Notes under the pieces: generated by a model | Seen by the model: only the letters and a program-made list of their open reading frames with translations | The model's database searches: none | What the model was told of the DNA's origin: nothing | Position numbers and translations under genes: made by a program | Shown: piece after piece, positions 9,274 through 16,634 of the stretch | Numbering within the stretch: position 1 is the stretch's first letter | Layout of the letters: each line of letters starts with the position of its first letter | Assembly: GCA_024639905.1 (NCBI GenBank) | Contig: JAHEGE010000001.1 | Coordinates: 186,001 to 250,000 of the forward strand | Length of the DNA: 64,000 nucleotides | Direction: 5' to 3' | Source of the DNA: Gammaproteobacteria bacterium | Lineage (GTDB): Bacteria > Pseudomonadota > Gammaproteobacteria > Pseudomonadales > Pseudohongiellaceae

Positions 9274-10818
9274 ATGTGGCACCCGCGGCAGAGGTTTGCG
9301 CGGGAAACCTCAGAGAGTCGCCTTACTGTGAGCCAGTTACCCCGACGTGCAGATGCAACATCCTCAGCAGAATTAGCTTCTGGCGCGCTAATCCCTGTGG
9401 TGATTTCTGGTGGTGTGGGCTCGCGGCTGTGGCCTGTGTCGCGTGCGTTATTGCCTAAGCAATACATCGACATCCCCGGTATTAGCGGCTCACTGTTTCA
9501 GCAGACGCTCTCGCGACTCGAAGGCGTTGTCGCGCTGGGCGAGGCGATCGTCGTCTGTAGCGAAGACCATCGCTTCGTGGTGGCAGAGCAGCTGCGGCAG
9601 ATCAATCGTCCTGCGCGCCTGCTGCTCGAACCCTATGGGCGGAATACGGCGCCGGCGATAGCCCTGGCGGCATTCGAGGCGATGCAGGGCGGAGATGATC
9701 CGCTCCTGCTCGTGTTGCCCGCAGACCACCTAATCGAAGAGACCAAGCCGCTGGTTGCGGCGATCGAACGCGCGCGGGTGCTGGCAGCGGGTTTGCGTCT
9801 GGTGACCTTCGGTATCCCCCCGCGCGCGCCTGAAACGGGCTATGGCTATCTCCAGCAGGGCGAGGAAATTCCGGGCGGCGGCGTCGACGTCCAGCGTTTC
9901 GTCGAGAAGCCCGACCTCGCCACGGCGCAAGCGTATGTGGCCGACGGTGGGTATTACTGGAACAGCGGCATGTTCCTCTTTCGCGCCTCGGTCTATCTCA
10001 GCCACTTAAAGATTCACGCAGCCGATATCTATGCGAGCTGTAAGCAGACCTTCGGCGCGCTCGAGCGGTCACAAGATTTCGCGCGTATTCCGGATGCTCA
10101 GTTTCATACCTGTCGTGCAGAATCTATCGATTATGCGGTGATGGAGAAGGCGGGTGACGCCGTCGCGGCGGTGCCGTTGGATGCCGGTTGGAATGACCTC
10201 GGGGCGTGGGACGCGCTGTGGTCGGTTCAGGTCAAAGACGGGGACGACAACGTGATCAGTGGCGACGTGCTGACCGAGAGCGTGAGCGGCAGTTACATCC
10301 AGGCAGAGTCACGACTAGTCGCGGCAGTCGGCCTAAAAGACGCGATTATCGTCGAGACGCCCGACGCCGTTTTAGTCGCTGACCGCAGTGCGGCGCAGGG
10401 AGTAAAGCATATTGTCGACCAACTCGCGCGGCTTGGCCGCAGCGAGCGGCTTGCGCATCGTCGTGAGCAGCGACCCTGGGGGAGTTTCGAATCGCTCGCT
10501 AGCGGCGCTGGATTCCAGGTTAAGCGGATCCTAGTTAATCCGCGCTCGGCGTTGTCTTTGCAGTCACATCAGCACCGCGCCGAGCACTGGGTCATGCTTA
10601 CCGGCTCGGGGCGCGTCGAATGCGACGACACGGTGATGGACTTGCAGCCCAACGAATCGACGTTTATCCCGAAAGGTAGCAAACACCGACTGAGCAACTT
10701 AAGTAATGCGCCTATCGAACTGATCGAAGTGCAGGTGGGAGACTATCTGGGCGAGGATGATATCGAACGCTTCGAAGACAATTACGGACGCCTGCCCGCC
10801 GCTGATACGCAAGGGTAA
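9274..10818 (+). CDS. manC: Mannose-1-phosphate guanylyltransferase / mannose-6-phosphate isomerase
   Basis: Bifunctional type II enzyme that makes GDP-mannose and interconverts mannose-6-P and fructose-6-P. The N-terminal nucleotidyltransferase has ALIPVVISGGVGSRLWPVSR, LLLEPYGRNTAPAIALAA, VLPADHLI, FVEKPD and YYWNSGMFLF. The C-terminal cupin (~residues 390-510) has RPWGSFESL, SLQSHQHRAEHWVMLTGSGR, ESTFIPKGSKHRLSN and IEVQVGDYLGEDDIER. The start is uncertain: the ATG at 9274 (514 residues) has no Shine-Dalgarno and puts ~37 unmatched residues before ALIPVV; a GTG at 9328 after an AGAGAG stretch would give 496. It opens the manC-galU-manB cluster and is divergent from fabA. Confidence 0.95.
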   Translation: MWHPRQRFARETSESRLTVSQLPRRADATSSAELASGALIPVVISGGVGSRLWPVSRALLPKQYIDIPGISGSLFQQTLSRLEGVVALGEAIVVCSEDHRFVVAEQLRQINRPARLLLEPYGRNTAPAIALAAFEAMQGGDDPLLLVLPADHLIEETKPLVAAIERARVLAAGLRLVTFGIPPRAPETGYGYLQQGEEIPGGGVDVQRFVEKPDLATAQAYVADGGYYWNSGMFLFRASVYLSHLKIHAADIYASCKQTFGALERSQDFARIPDAQFHTCRAESIDYAVMEKAGDAVAAVPLDAGWNDLGAWDALWSVQVKDGDDNVISGDVLTESVSGSYIQAESRLVAAVGLKDAIIVETPDAVLVADRSAAQGVKHIVDQLARLGRSERLAHRREQRPWGSFESLASGAGFQVKRILVNPRSALSLQSHQHRAEHWVMLTGSGRVECDDTVMDLQPNESTFIPKGSKHRLSNLSNAPIELIEVQVGDYLGEDDIERFEDNYGRLPAADTQG

Positions 10819-10831
10819 CGAGGAAAGTGAA

Positions 10832-11662
10832 ATGACAGCGATACGCAAATGCCTTTTTCCTGCTGCCGGCTATGGGACGCGTTTCTTGCCTGCGACCAAG
10901 GCGATGCCGAAGGAGATGCTTCCGTTAGTCACTAAACCACTCATTCAATACGGCGTGGAAGAGGCGTTGGCAGCCGGAATTACCGGCATGGCTATCGTCA
11001 CCGGCCGCGGCAAACGCGCGATCGAAGACCATTTTGATATTAGTTATGAGCTCGAGCATCAAATCGCGGGTTCAGAAAAAGAAAGCCTGCTGGATGGGAC
11101 CCGCGAGTTGATCGAGCGTTGCACCTTCTCCTATACGCGGCAGAATCAGATGCTGGGTTTGGGGCATGCGATTCTCGTAGGGGAATCGCTAATTGGCAAT
11201 CAAGCTTTCGCGGTGCTGCTGGCCGACGACTACTGCCTCACTGAGGGCGATTCGGTGCTGGCGCAGATGGTGGCGCTGTACGAGGAGCATGAATGCTGCA
11301 TCGTTGCTATCGAAGAGGTGCCGACAGAACAGGTGTCGAACTACGGCGTGGTCGCGGGCGCAGAAGTGTCGCCTGGCCTCTATCGTGTTGACACGATGGT
11401 GGAGAAGCCGGCGCCTGCTGACGCCCCGAGCAACCTTGCGATCATCGGCCGCTATCTGCTCACGCCGGCCATTTTCGATGTACTGCGGGCGACGCCGCCT
11501 GGGCGCAACGGCGAGGTTCAACTCACCGACGCGCTGCAATCACTCGCGGCACAAGGCAAGGTGCTAGCGTATAAATTCACTGGCACACGCTTCGATTGCG
11601 GCAGCATCGACGGTTATATCGAGGCGACGAATGCCTTGTATCAGCGCTCGCGAGAGGTCTGA
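10832..11662 (+). CDS. galU: UTP-glucose-1-phosphate uridylyltransferase
   Basis: Makes UDP-glucose, precursor for LPS core, exopolysaccharide and UDP-sugars. I start at the ATG at 10832 (RCLFP-type N-terminus, IRKCLFPAAGYGTRFLPATK) with an ACGAGGAAAG Shine-Dalgarno; the same frame opens 75 nt upstream inside manC but without homology. 276 residues. Motifs: KAMPKEMLPLVTKPLIQYGV, VTGRGKRAIEDHFD, FSYTRQNQMLGLGHAI, VLLADDYC, MVEKPAPADAPSNLAIIGRY and FTGTRFDCGSIDGYIEAT. It begins 13 nt after manC and is followed by manB after 44 nt, so the three are likely one operon. Confidence 0.97.
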   Translation: MTAIRKCLFPAAGYGTRFLPATKAMPKEMLPLVTKPLIQYGVEEALAAGITGMAIVTGRGKRAIEDHFDISYELEHQIAGSEKESLLDGTRELIERCTFSYTRQNQMLGLGHAILVGESLIGNQAFAVLLADDYCLTEGDSVLAQMVALYEEHECCIVAIEEVPTEQVSNYGVVAGAEVSPGLYRVDTMVEKPAPADAPSNLAIIGRYLLTPAIFDVLRATPPGRNGEVQLTDALQSLAAQGKVLAYKFTGTRFDCGSIDGYIEATNALYQRSREV

Positions 11663-11706
11663 GGTCGAGCGCGCTGGTGCGGCACCAGAACAAAAGAGAG
11701 AACGCT

Positions 11707-13056
11707 ATGACTGAACAGCTCACCTGTTTTAAAGCCTATGACGTGCGCGGTCGCGTCCCCGAGCAGATCAATGCAGACGTCGTCTATCGCATCGGCCGCG
11801 CCTTCGCCGCGCAGTTCTCGCCGAAACGCGTTGTGGTTGGTTTCGATATACGACTCACTAGCCAAGAGCTGTGCGCGGCACTGAGCCGAGGCTTAACCGA
11901 GGGCGGCGCGGACGTCACCAATATAGGTCAGTGCGGCACAGAGGAAATTTATTTCGCGACCAGTCACCTCGCTTGCGACGGCGGCATTATGGTTACCGCG
12001 AGTCATAATCCAGCTGACTATAATGGCATGAAATTCGTCGGTGCGGGATCGTTGCCAATTAGTGGCGACACAGGGCTTTTTGAAATAAAGCGCCGCGCCG
12101 AGCAGAGCGATTTCGGGGTGGCAAGCGCCTGCGGCAGTATCGATTTTGCCGACGTGCGCGCAGCCTACATCAGCAAACTATTGAACTTCGTTGAGGTTAG
12201 CGCACTGCGCCCGCTGAAGATCGTCTGTAACGCAGGCAATGGCGGCGCAGGCGCTACGCTAGACCTGCTCGCGCCGCTGCTGCCTTTCGAGTTTGTGCGC
12301 GTCCATCATGAGGCCGACGGGACCTTTCCCAACGGGGTGCCGAATCCGATGCTTGAGGAGAATAGGGCGCCCACGACTGAGGCAATCATCGAGCACGGCG
12401 CCGATCTCGGCATCGCATGGGATGGTGATTTCGATCGCTGCTTTTTCTTCGATGAGAGCGGGCGTTTCATCGATGGCTACTACCTAGTTGGGTTGCTGGC
12501 TCAGACGTTTTGTGAGCGCGAACCCGGTGCGCGCATCGTCCACGATCCGCGCCTGCTATGGAATACCCAAGAGGTTGTTGCTGCAGCAGGAGGCAGCGCG
12601 GTGCAGAGTAAGACAGGCCACGCCTTTATGAAGGAGGCGATGCGCGCCGAGGAGGCCGTCTACGGCGGCGAGATGAGTGCGCATCATTATTTTCGCGATT
12701 TTTACTACAGCGACAGCGGAATGATTCCGTGGTTGCTCGTTACCGCGCTCATCGCGACTAGCGGCAAGAGCTTGTCGCAGTTAGTGGACGAGTGCATGAC
12801 CGCCTTTCCTGCGAGTGGCGAAATTAATCGCACCATCGACGACCCGCAAGCGCTGCTCGCGACTGTGCGCGCAAAATACGCGCCTACCGCACTCGCCATC
12901 GATGAGACCGATGGCTTGAGTCTCAGCTTTTCGGCGTGGCGATTTAATCTGCGGCTGTCTAATACCGAGCCGGTAGTTCGTCTTAATGTCGAGTCGCGCA
13001 ATGACGAGGCGCTGATGCGAGAAAAGACAGAAGAATTGTTGCAGATGATGGCGTAG
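11707..13056 (+). CDS. manB: Phosphomannomutase (ManB/CpsG type)
   Basis: Interconverts mannose-6-phosphate and mannose-1-phosphate and supplies ManC. The 449-residue protein starts at the ATG at 11707 (TEQLTCFKAYDVRGRVPEQI), close to E. coli CpsG/ManB (~456). Motifs of the alpha-D-phosphohexomutase superfamily: catalytic phosphoserine loop GGIMVTASHNPADYNGMK, metal loop IAWDGDFDRCFFFDE, sugar-binding loop YGGEMSAHHYF and C-terminal phosphate loop RLSNTEPVVRLNVE. A relation to AlgC (phosphomannomutase/phosphoglucomutase) is possible in function. Context with manC and galU points to nucleotide-sugar supply. Confidence 0.93.
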   Translation: MTEQLTCFKAYDVRGRVPEQINADVVYRIGRAFAAQFSPKRVVVGFDIRLTSQELCAALSRGLTEGGADVTNIGQCGTEEIYFATSHLACDGGIMVTASHNPADYNGMKFVGAGSLPISGDTGLFEIKRRAEQSDFGVASACGSIDFADVRAAYISKLLNFVEVSALRPLKIVCNAGNGGAGATLDLLAPLLPFEFVRVHHEADGTFPNGVPNPMLEENRAPTTEAIIEHGADLGIAWDGDFDRCFFFDESGRFIDGYYLVGLLAQTFCEREPGARIVHDPRLLWNTQEVVAAAGGSAVQSKTGHAFMKEAMRAEEAVYGGEMSAHHYFRDFYYSDSGMIPWLLVTALIATSGKSLSQLVDECMTAFPASGEINRTIDDPQALLATVRAKYAPTALAIDETDGLSLSFSAWRFNLRLSNTEPVVRLNVESRNDEALMREKTEELLQMMA

Positions 13057-13096
13057 AATCGCCCCGTTTTTAACTCACTGATTACAGGAAGCGCGC

Positions 13097-13414
13097 ATGT
13101 CTACGTTCGAGAATGTCACCGTTATCAAAGCCGCCAACGTCTATTTCGATGGCAAGGTCTCCAGTCGTACGGTGCAGTTCGCTGACGGCACAACTAAATC
13201 CCTCGGCCTCATGCAGGTGGGCGAGTACGAGTTCGGCACGGCGAAGCGCGAAATCATGGAGATCATGGCTGGCGAGCTCGAGGTCAAGCTTCCCGGCAGC
13301 GACGAGTGGGTGAAGGTTGCAGGCGGCGAGTCTTTCGAAGTGCCTGCGAACGCGTCATTCCAAGTCAAAGTGCACGCGATTAGCGACTACTGCTGCGCCT
13401 ATTTAGACGACTAA
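13097..13414 (+). CDS. ppnP: Pyrimidine/purine nucleoside phosphorylase, cupin (YaiE/DUF1255)
   Basis: Small cytosolic cupin whose E. coli homologue phosphorolyses several ribonucleosides to base plus ribose-1-phosphate. The 105-residue length is close to E. coli YaiE/PpnP (94). Visible family motifs: NVYFDGKVSSRTVQFADGT, MQVGEYEFGTAKREIMEIMAGELEV (split here for length), a LPGSDEW turn, the FEVPANASFQVKV strand and the terminal DYCCAYLDD. It follows manB after 40 nt and is convergent with pgi, whose stop lies 10 nt away. Its presence beside sugar-phosphate genes may be chance; ribose-1-P formation is a possible link (inference). Confidence 0.9.
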   Translation: MSTFENVTVIKAANVYFDGKVSSRTVQFADGTTKSLGLMQVGEYEFGTAKREIMEIMAGELEVKLPGSDEWVKVAGGESFEVPANASFQVKVHAISDYCCAYLDD

Positions 13415-13424
13415 TTAGCCAGAG

Positions 13425-15071
13425 TTAGTCTCTGACCTTTCGCCAAGCCTTGGCGCGCGCAACCAGTGCGCGCGTCGAGGCGTCTAGCGCCGCTGTATTG
13501 GCATCATCGGCGCCTTCTTTACGCTTGAATTCCTTCAGCACCTCGGTGGCGAGTCGCTTTCCTAATTCTACGCCCCATTGGTCGAACGCATTAATGTTCC
13601 ACAGCACGCTCAGTGCAAACACCTTGTGTTCATAGAGCGCGATAAGCATGCCGAGGCTGAAGGGTGTGAGCGCGTCAAGTAATAGAGTCGTGCTGGGCCT
13701 GCCTCCACTCGCGCGCTTGTGAGCATCGTCACTCTGTGCTCCGCACATCAGGGCTAGGCTCTGGCTTAAACAGTTGGCCAAGAGTAAGCGCTGGCGCTCG
13801 TCGGCGCCGTCTACTGTTGCGCTCGCGCAGGCGATGAAGTCCACAGGAATAAACTCGGTACCCTGATGCAGCTGCTGAAAATACGAATGCTGGCCATTGG
13901 TGCCGGCACTGCCCCAGATCACCTCCGAACTGCCGCCTGCGAGTGGTTCGCCCTCGCGGGTTACCGACTTGCCTAGGCTTTCCATATAAAGTTGCTGCAG
14001 GTAGGCAGGAAAAAGCCCAAGGTCTTCGCTATAGGGCACCACCGCTGTGCTCGCGCTGTCGAAGAAGCGGCGATACCAATAGCTCAACAACGCGAGCGTG
14101 ACAGGAAGGTTTTCCTGCAGAGGTGCCTCGCTGAAGTGCTCGTCTAGCGCACGCGCGCCCGCAAGCAGCGATTGGAATTTGTCGAAGCCCAAGGCAAGGG
14201 CAATAGGCAGCCCAATAGCCGACCACAGCGAGAAGCGCCCGCCTACCCAGTCCCACAGGGGCAGGGTGTTAGCGGCTGGAATGCCAAAGGCGGCCGCTGC
14301 CTCCACGTTGGCGGTAGCAGCGACGAAATGCTGGGCTATTGCGTGATCCGAAGCTGCCTCGCCCGCGGCCTTTAATAGCCACAGGCGCGCGGCCTTGGCA
14401 TTGGCAAGCGTCTCTTGGGTACTGAACGTTTTAGAAGCAACGATGAACAGCGTCGTTGCGGGATCTGCATCCTTTAGCGTGCGGCTGAGGTGCGCGGGAT
14501 CGACGTTGGAGACAAAATGTACGCGTGGACGCCCTAGTGCAAAGTCCGCAAGCGCATCGACGATCATCGCGGGGCCGAGGTCGGAGCCGCCAATGCCGAG
14601 ATTGATCACCGTGTCGATGGGCCGGCCATCAAAACCGCGCCACTCGCCGGAGTGGATGGTTCGGCAGAGCGTCTCCATGGCGTTCAATGCCTCGTTAACG
14701 AGCGCGCGCTCTGGTAGCGAGGACTCAGGATTGCGCAGCGCCGTGTGCAGCGCGGCCCGCCCTTCGGTGTGATTAACACAGGCGCCGTTAAATTGCGCAG
14801 CGATAGCGTCTTGCATGCCGCTGGCCGCGGCGAGTTCAGCCAGCGCTTCGAGAGTCTCGGCGTCTACTAAGTGCTTGGAGTAGTCGGCATGGAGTTGTCC
14901 CCGCTCGTCGCCAATCGTTTGGCTGAGCGCTTCCACGCGCGTTGGATCTGCTTTGAACAGGGCCTCTAGCGCGGTCGGGGCAGCCCTTTGGCCGATCTTT
15001 AATGCCACAGCGGCGCTCGCAAGCGTGTGCTCGATCGCATCTATTGCGCTAGGGTCTCGGTTGAACATCAT
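13425..15071 (-). CDS. pgi: Glucose-6-phosphate isomerase
   Basis: Interconverts glucose-6-P and fructose-6-P, feeding ManC/ManB and GalU substrates. 548 residues, normal for the bacterial long form. Signature regions are VINLGIGGSDLGPAMI, RVHFVSNVDPAHLSRTL, VASKTFSTQETLANA, WVGGRFSLWSAIGLPIA, MESLGKSVTREGEPLAGGSS, the His loop GTNGQHSYFQQLHQGTEFIP and the C-terminal FDQWGVELGK with the catalytic Lys. The first two codons are both ATG (15071, 15068). It is transcribed towards ppnP with only a 10-bp gap and no obvious terminator between them. Confidence 0.98.
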   Translation of the reverse strand: MMFNRDPSAIDAIEHTLASAAVALKIGQRAAPTALEALFKADPTRVEALSQTIGDERGQLHADYSKHLVDAETLEALAELAAASGMQDAIAAQFNGACVNHTEGRAALHTALRNPESSLPERALVNEALNAMETLCRTIHSGEWRGFDGRPIDTVINLGIGGSDLGPAMIVDALADFALGRPRVHFVSNVDPAHLSRTLKDADPATTLFIVASKTFSTQETLANAKAARLWLLKAAGEAASDHAIAQHFVAATANVEAAAAFGIPAANTLPLWDWVGGRFSLWSAIGLPIALALGFDKFQSLLAGARALDEHFSEAPLQENLPVTLALLSYWYRRFFDSASTAVVPYSEDLGLFPAYLQQLYMESLGKSVTREGEPLAGGSSEVIWGSAGTNGQHSYFQQLHQGTEFIPVDFIACASATVDGADERQRLLLANCLSQSLALMCGAQSDDAHKRASGGRPSTTLLLDALTPFSLGMLIALYEHKVFALSVLWNINAFDQWGVELGKRLATEVLKEFKRKEGADDANTAALDASTRALVARAKAWRKVRD

Positions 15072-15175
15072 GCGGGGCCTACGGGCGTTGCAGGGTTTTG
15101 CAGGCTACGATACCACATTCACGGAGGCGCTCAGAGTAGGGTGGGCGGCGGTATGAAAAAACGTCATTAGACCTA

Positions 15176-15210
15176 TTGAACCGATGCCCCATTGTGGGTA
15201 AACTGCGCGC
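15176..15210 (+). promoter_or_regulatory. Promoter of tRNA-Thr with GC-rich discriminator
   Basis: TTGAAC (15176-15181), an exact 17-bp spacer and TAAACT (15199-15204) form a good sigma-70 promoter. It is followed by GCGCGC, the kind of GC-rich discriminator seen at stringently controlled stable-RNA promoters. Predicted start is near 15211, giving a ~40-nt 5' leader before the tRNA at 15252. Confidence 0.7.
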
Positions 15211-15251
15211 CTTGTTTGTAGTAGTCCTCTCTGGACGACTGTATTCATTGT

Positions 15252-15329
15252 GCCGCTATAGCTCAGCCGTGGTAGAGCAGCTGACTTGTAATCAGCAGGT
15301 CCCGAGTTCGACTCTTGGTGGCGGCACCA
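15252..15329 (+). tRNA. tRNA-Thr (anticodon UGU)
   Basis: The cloverleaf closes by eye. The acceptor stem GCCGCTA pairs with TGGCGGC with one G-T pair, followed by discriminator A and an encoded CCA. The D-arm is GCTC/GAGC, the anticodon arm GCTGA-CTTGTAA-TCAGC gives anticodon TGT (threonine, ACA codons), and the T-arm is CCGAG-TTCGACT-CTTGG. It is a single-gene unit, not the common thrU-tyrU-glyT-thrT-tufB cluster. A T-run (15331-15336) directly after the CCA may end transcription. No integrase or att duplication follows. Confidence 0.97.
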
Positions 15330-15482
15330 CTTTTTTCTTCCCCCCCGTTTGTCCCCTTTAGATTAGCCTTGTAGATCCGTCTTCCAGCACAGCGCCCGCC
15401 TCGCTGCGACCTTTGCCGTCACCTGTGCACTCGACTACACTTAGCGTTTTGCGCCTGCCGCCTCGAAGAGACTCCAATACCG

Positions 15483-16550
15483 ATGACTGCGCCGACCCTG
15501 CTAAGTACTCAAGAAATCAATGAGCTCGTGACAGAATATGGCGCGGGCGTCAGTCTGGGGCGCTCCATTGGTGAGCTCATCGCCGATGGCGAACTGCCGC
15601 GCCTGGCAGGCTGCAACGTGCTCAAGGGCAAGGTGTCAGATTCGGTATTCGGTGAGACGCTCACCACAACCGATGGTCGCGGCCTACGATTGATGTTTCG
15701 CAATAACCGCATTTCGACCCATGATGTAAACCGCGGAGCAATCCCGTTCAAGGATCAGGTGCTCGCGATCAATCACGATCACATGCGCCGCTTAGTCGGC
15801 GGCGCGGTGGGCTCTTCTCAATTCGAGGTGGCGGGACTCACTGCGACCTCTACTGTCATTCCCGCCGAAAATCTCGAGTTGGTTATGCTCGAGAACGTGC
15901 TGCGCCGCTACATGGCAAAGAGCTCGACCTCGACATCGTTGTATCAGCATTGGCTGGCGGCGAAAGAGTCTGGTGCGCGGGTGCTGCATTTTGCCGGTCA
16001 CGAATTAGTTGTCAGCAGCCTCACGCCCAACGGCGTGCTGCCGTATCTGCTCGATACGCCGAGTAGCAAGGCGGCAGAGGACGAGACGATGGACGCCGAC
16101 GAATTGATCGCGACGGGCGTCTGCACGGCAGGGCAGTACGCCCAGATTCGCAATGCGTCGATTATGGCGTTCGGCATCGTGTCCGAACATTTGCGCGCGC
16201 GCGGCATGGTGCTTGTTGATACGAAAACAGAACACGGTATCAATCGAGACGGCGAAATTGTCGCAGCCGATGAGCTCTACACGATGGATTCCTCGCGCTT
16301 CTGGCGCCTGGACGATGACGGTGCGCTGCTCACGCGCGACGGTGAGCCGGTCTCCTTTTCGAAGGAATTCGCACGCGGCATGGTAACCGAGCGCGACCAG
16401 CAATTCTCCCAGACGCAGGCGAATGAGATCGCGGTGCGCTATATCGAGGGTCTGCAGCATTTGCTCGGCACGGCCTTCGTGCCGGACCTGCGGCCGCGTG
16501 ACGAACGGCTGGTGGAATCGGTTAACCTGATCCTCGATACTCTCCTTTAA
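15483..16550 (+). CDS. purC: Phosphoribosylaminoimidazole-succinocarboxamide synthase, long form
   Basis: Joins CAIR and aspartate to SAICAR in purine synthesis. At 355 residues it is the long SAICAR-synthetase form (300-370, as in yeast Ade1), not the ~237-residue E. coli form. Diagnostic motifs: GCNVLKGKVSDSVF (nucleotide loop), DGRGLRLMFRNNRISTHDV, GAIPFKDQVL, LENVLRRYMAKSSTS, the carboxyl end of the active site RGMVLVDTKTEHGINRDGEI and DELYTMDSSRFW. No close Shine-Dalgarno is visible before the ATG at 15483. It stands alone between the tRNA and the peptidase gene. Confidence 0.93.
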   Translation: MTAPTLLSTQEINELVTEYGAGVSLGRSIGELIADGELPRLAGCNVLKGKVSDSVFGETLTTTDGRGLRLMFRNNRISTHDVNRGAIPFKDQVLAINHDHMRRLVGGAVGSSQFEVAGLTATSTVIPAENLELVMLENVLRRYMAKSSTSTSLYQHWLAAKESGARVLHFAGHELVVSSLTPNGVLPYLLDTPSSKAAEDETMDADELIATGVCTAGQYAQIRNASIMAFGIVSEHLRARGMVLVDTKTEHGINRDGEIVAADELYTMDSSRFWRLDDDGALLTRDGEPVSFSKEFARGMVTERDQQFSQTQANEIAVRYIEGLQHLLGTAFVPDLRPRDERLVESVNLILDTLL

Positions 16551-16634
16551 ACGCAGCGTTCGGTCGGCTGTCTGACTAACGACGCTGGGTGTGCGGGAGT
16601 AAAACGGAGAGTCTGACTGACACTGGAGAAATTT

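Noticed and set aside
9258-9458. ATG at 9258 as an alternative start for manC
   Set aside because: It is out of frame with manC and its reading (MAANSDVAPAAEVCAGNLRE) ends after ~67 codons without similarity.
13415-13424. Terminator between ppnP and pgi
   Set aside because: The gap is only 10 nt, with no stem-loop or T-run; a terminator would have to lie within a coding end.
15252-15482. tRNA-Thr as a possible integration site for a genomic island
   Set aside because: No integrase, no direct repeat of the tRNA 3' end nearby, and ordinary genes (purC, peptidase) follow.
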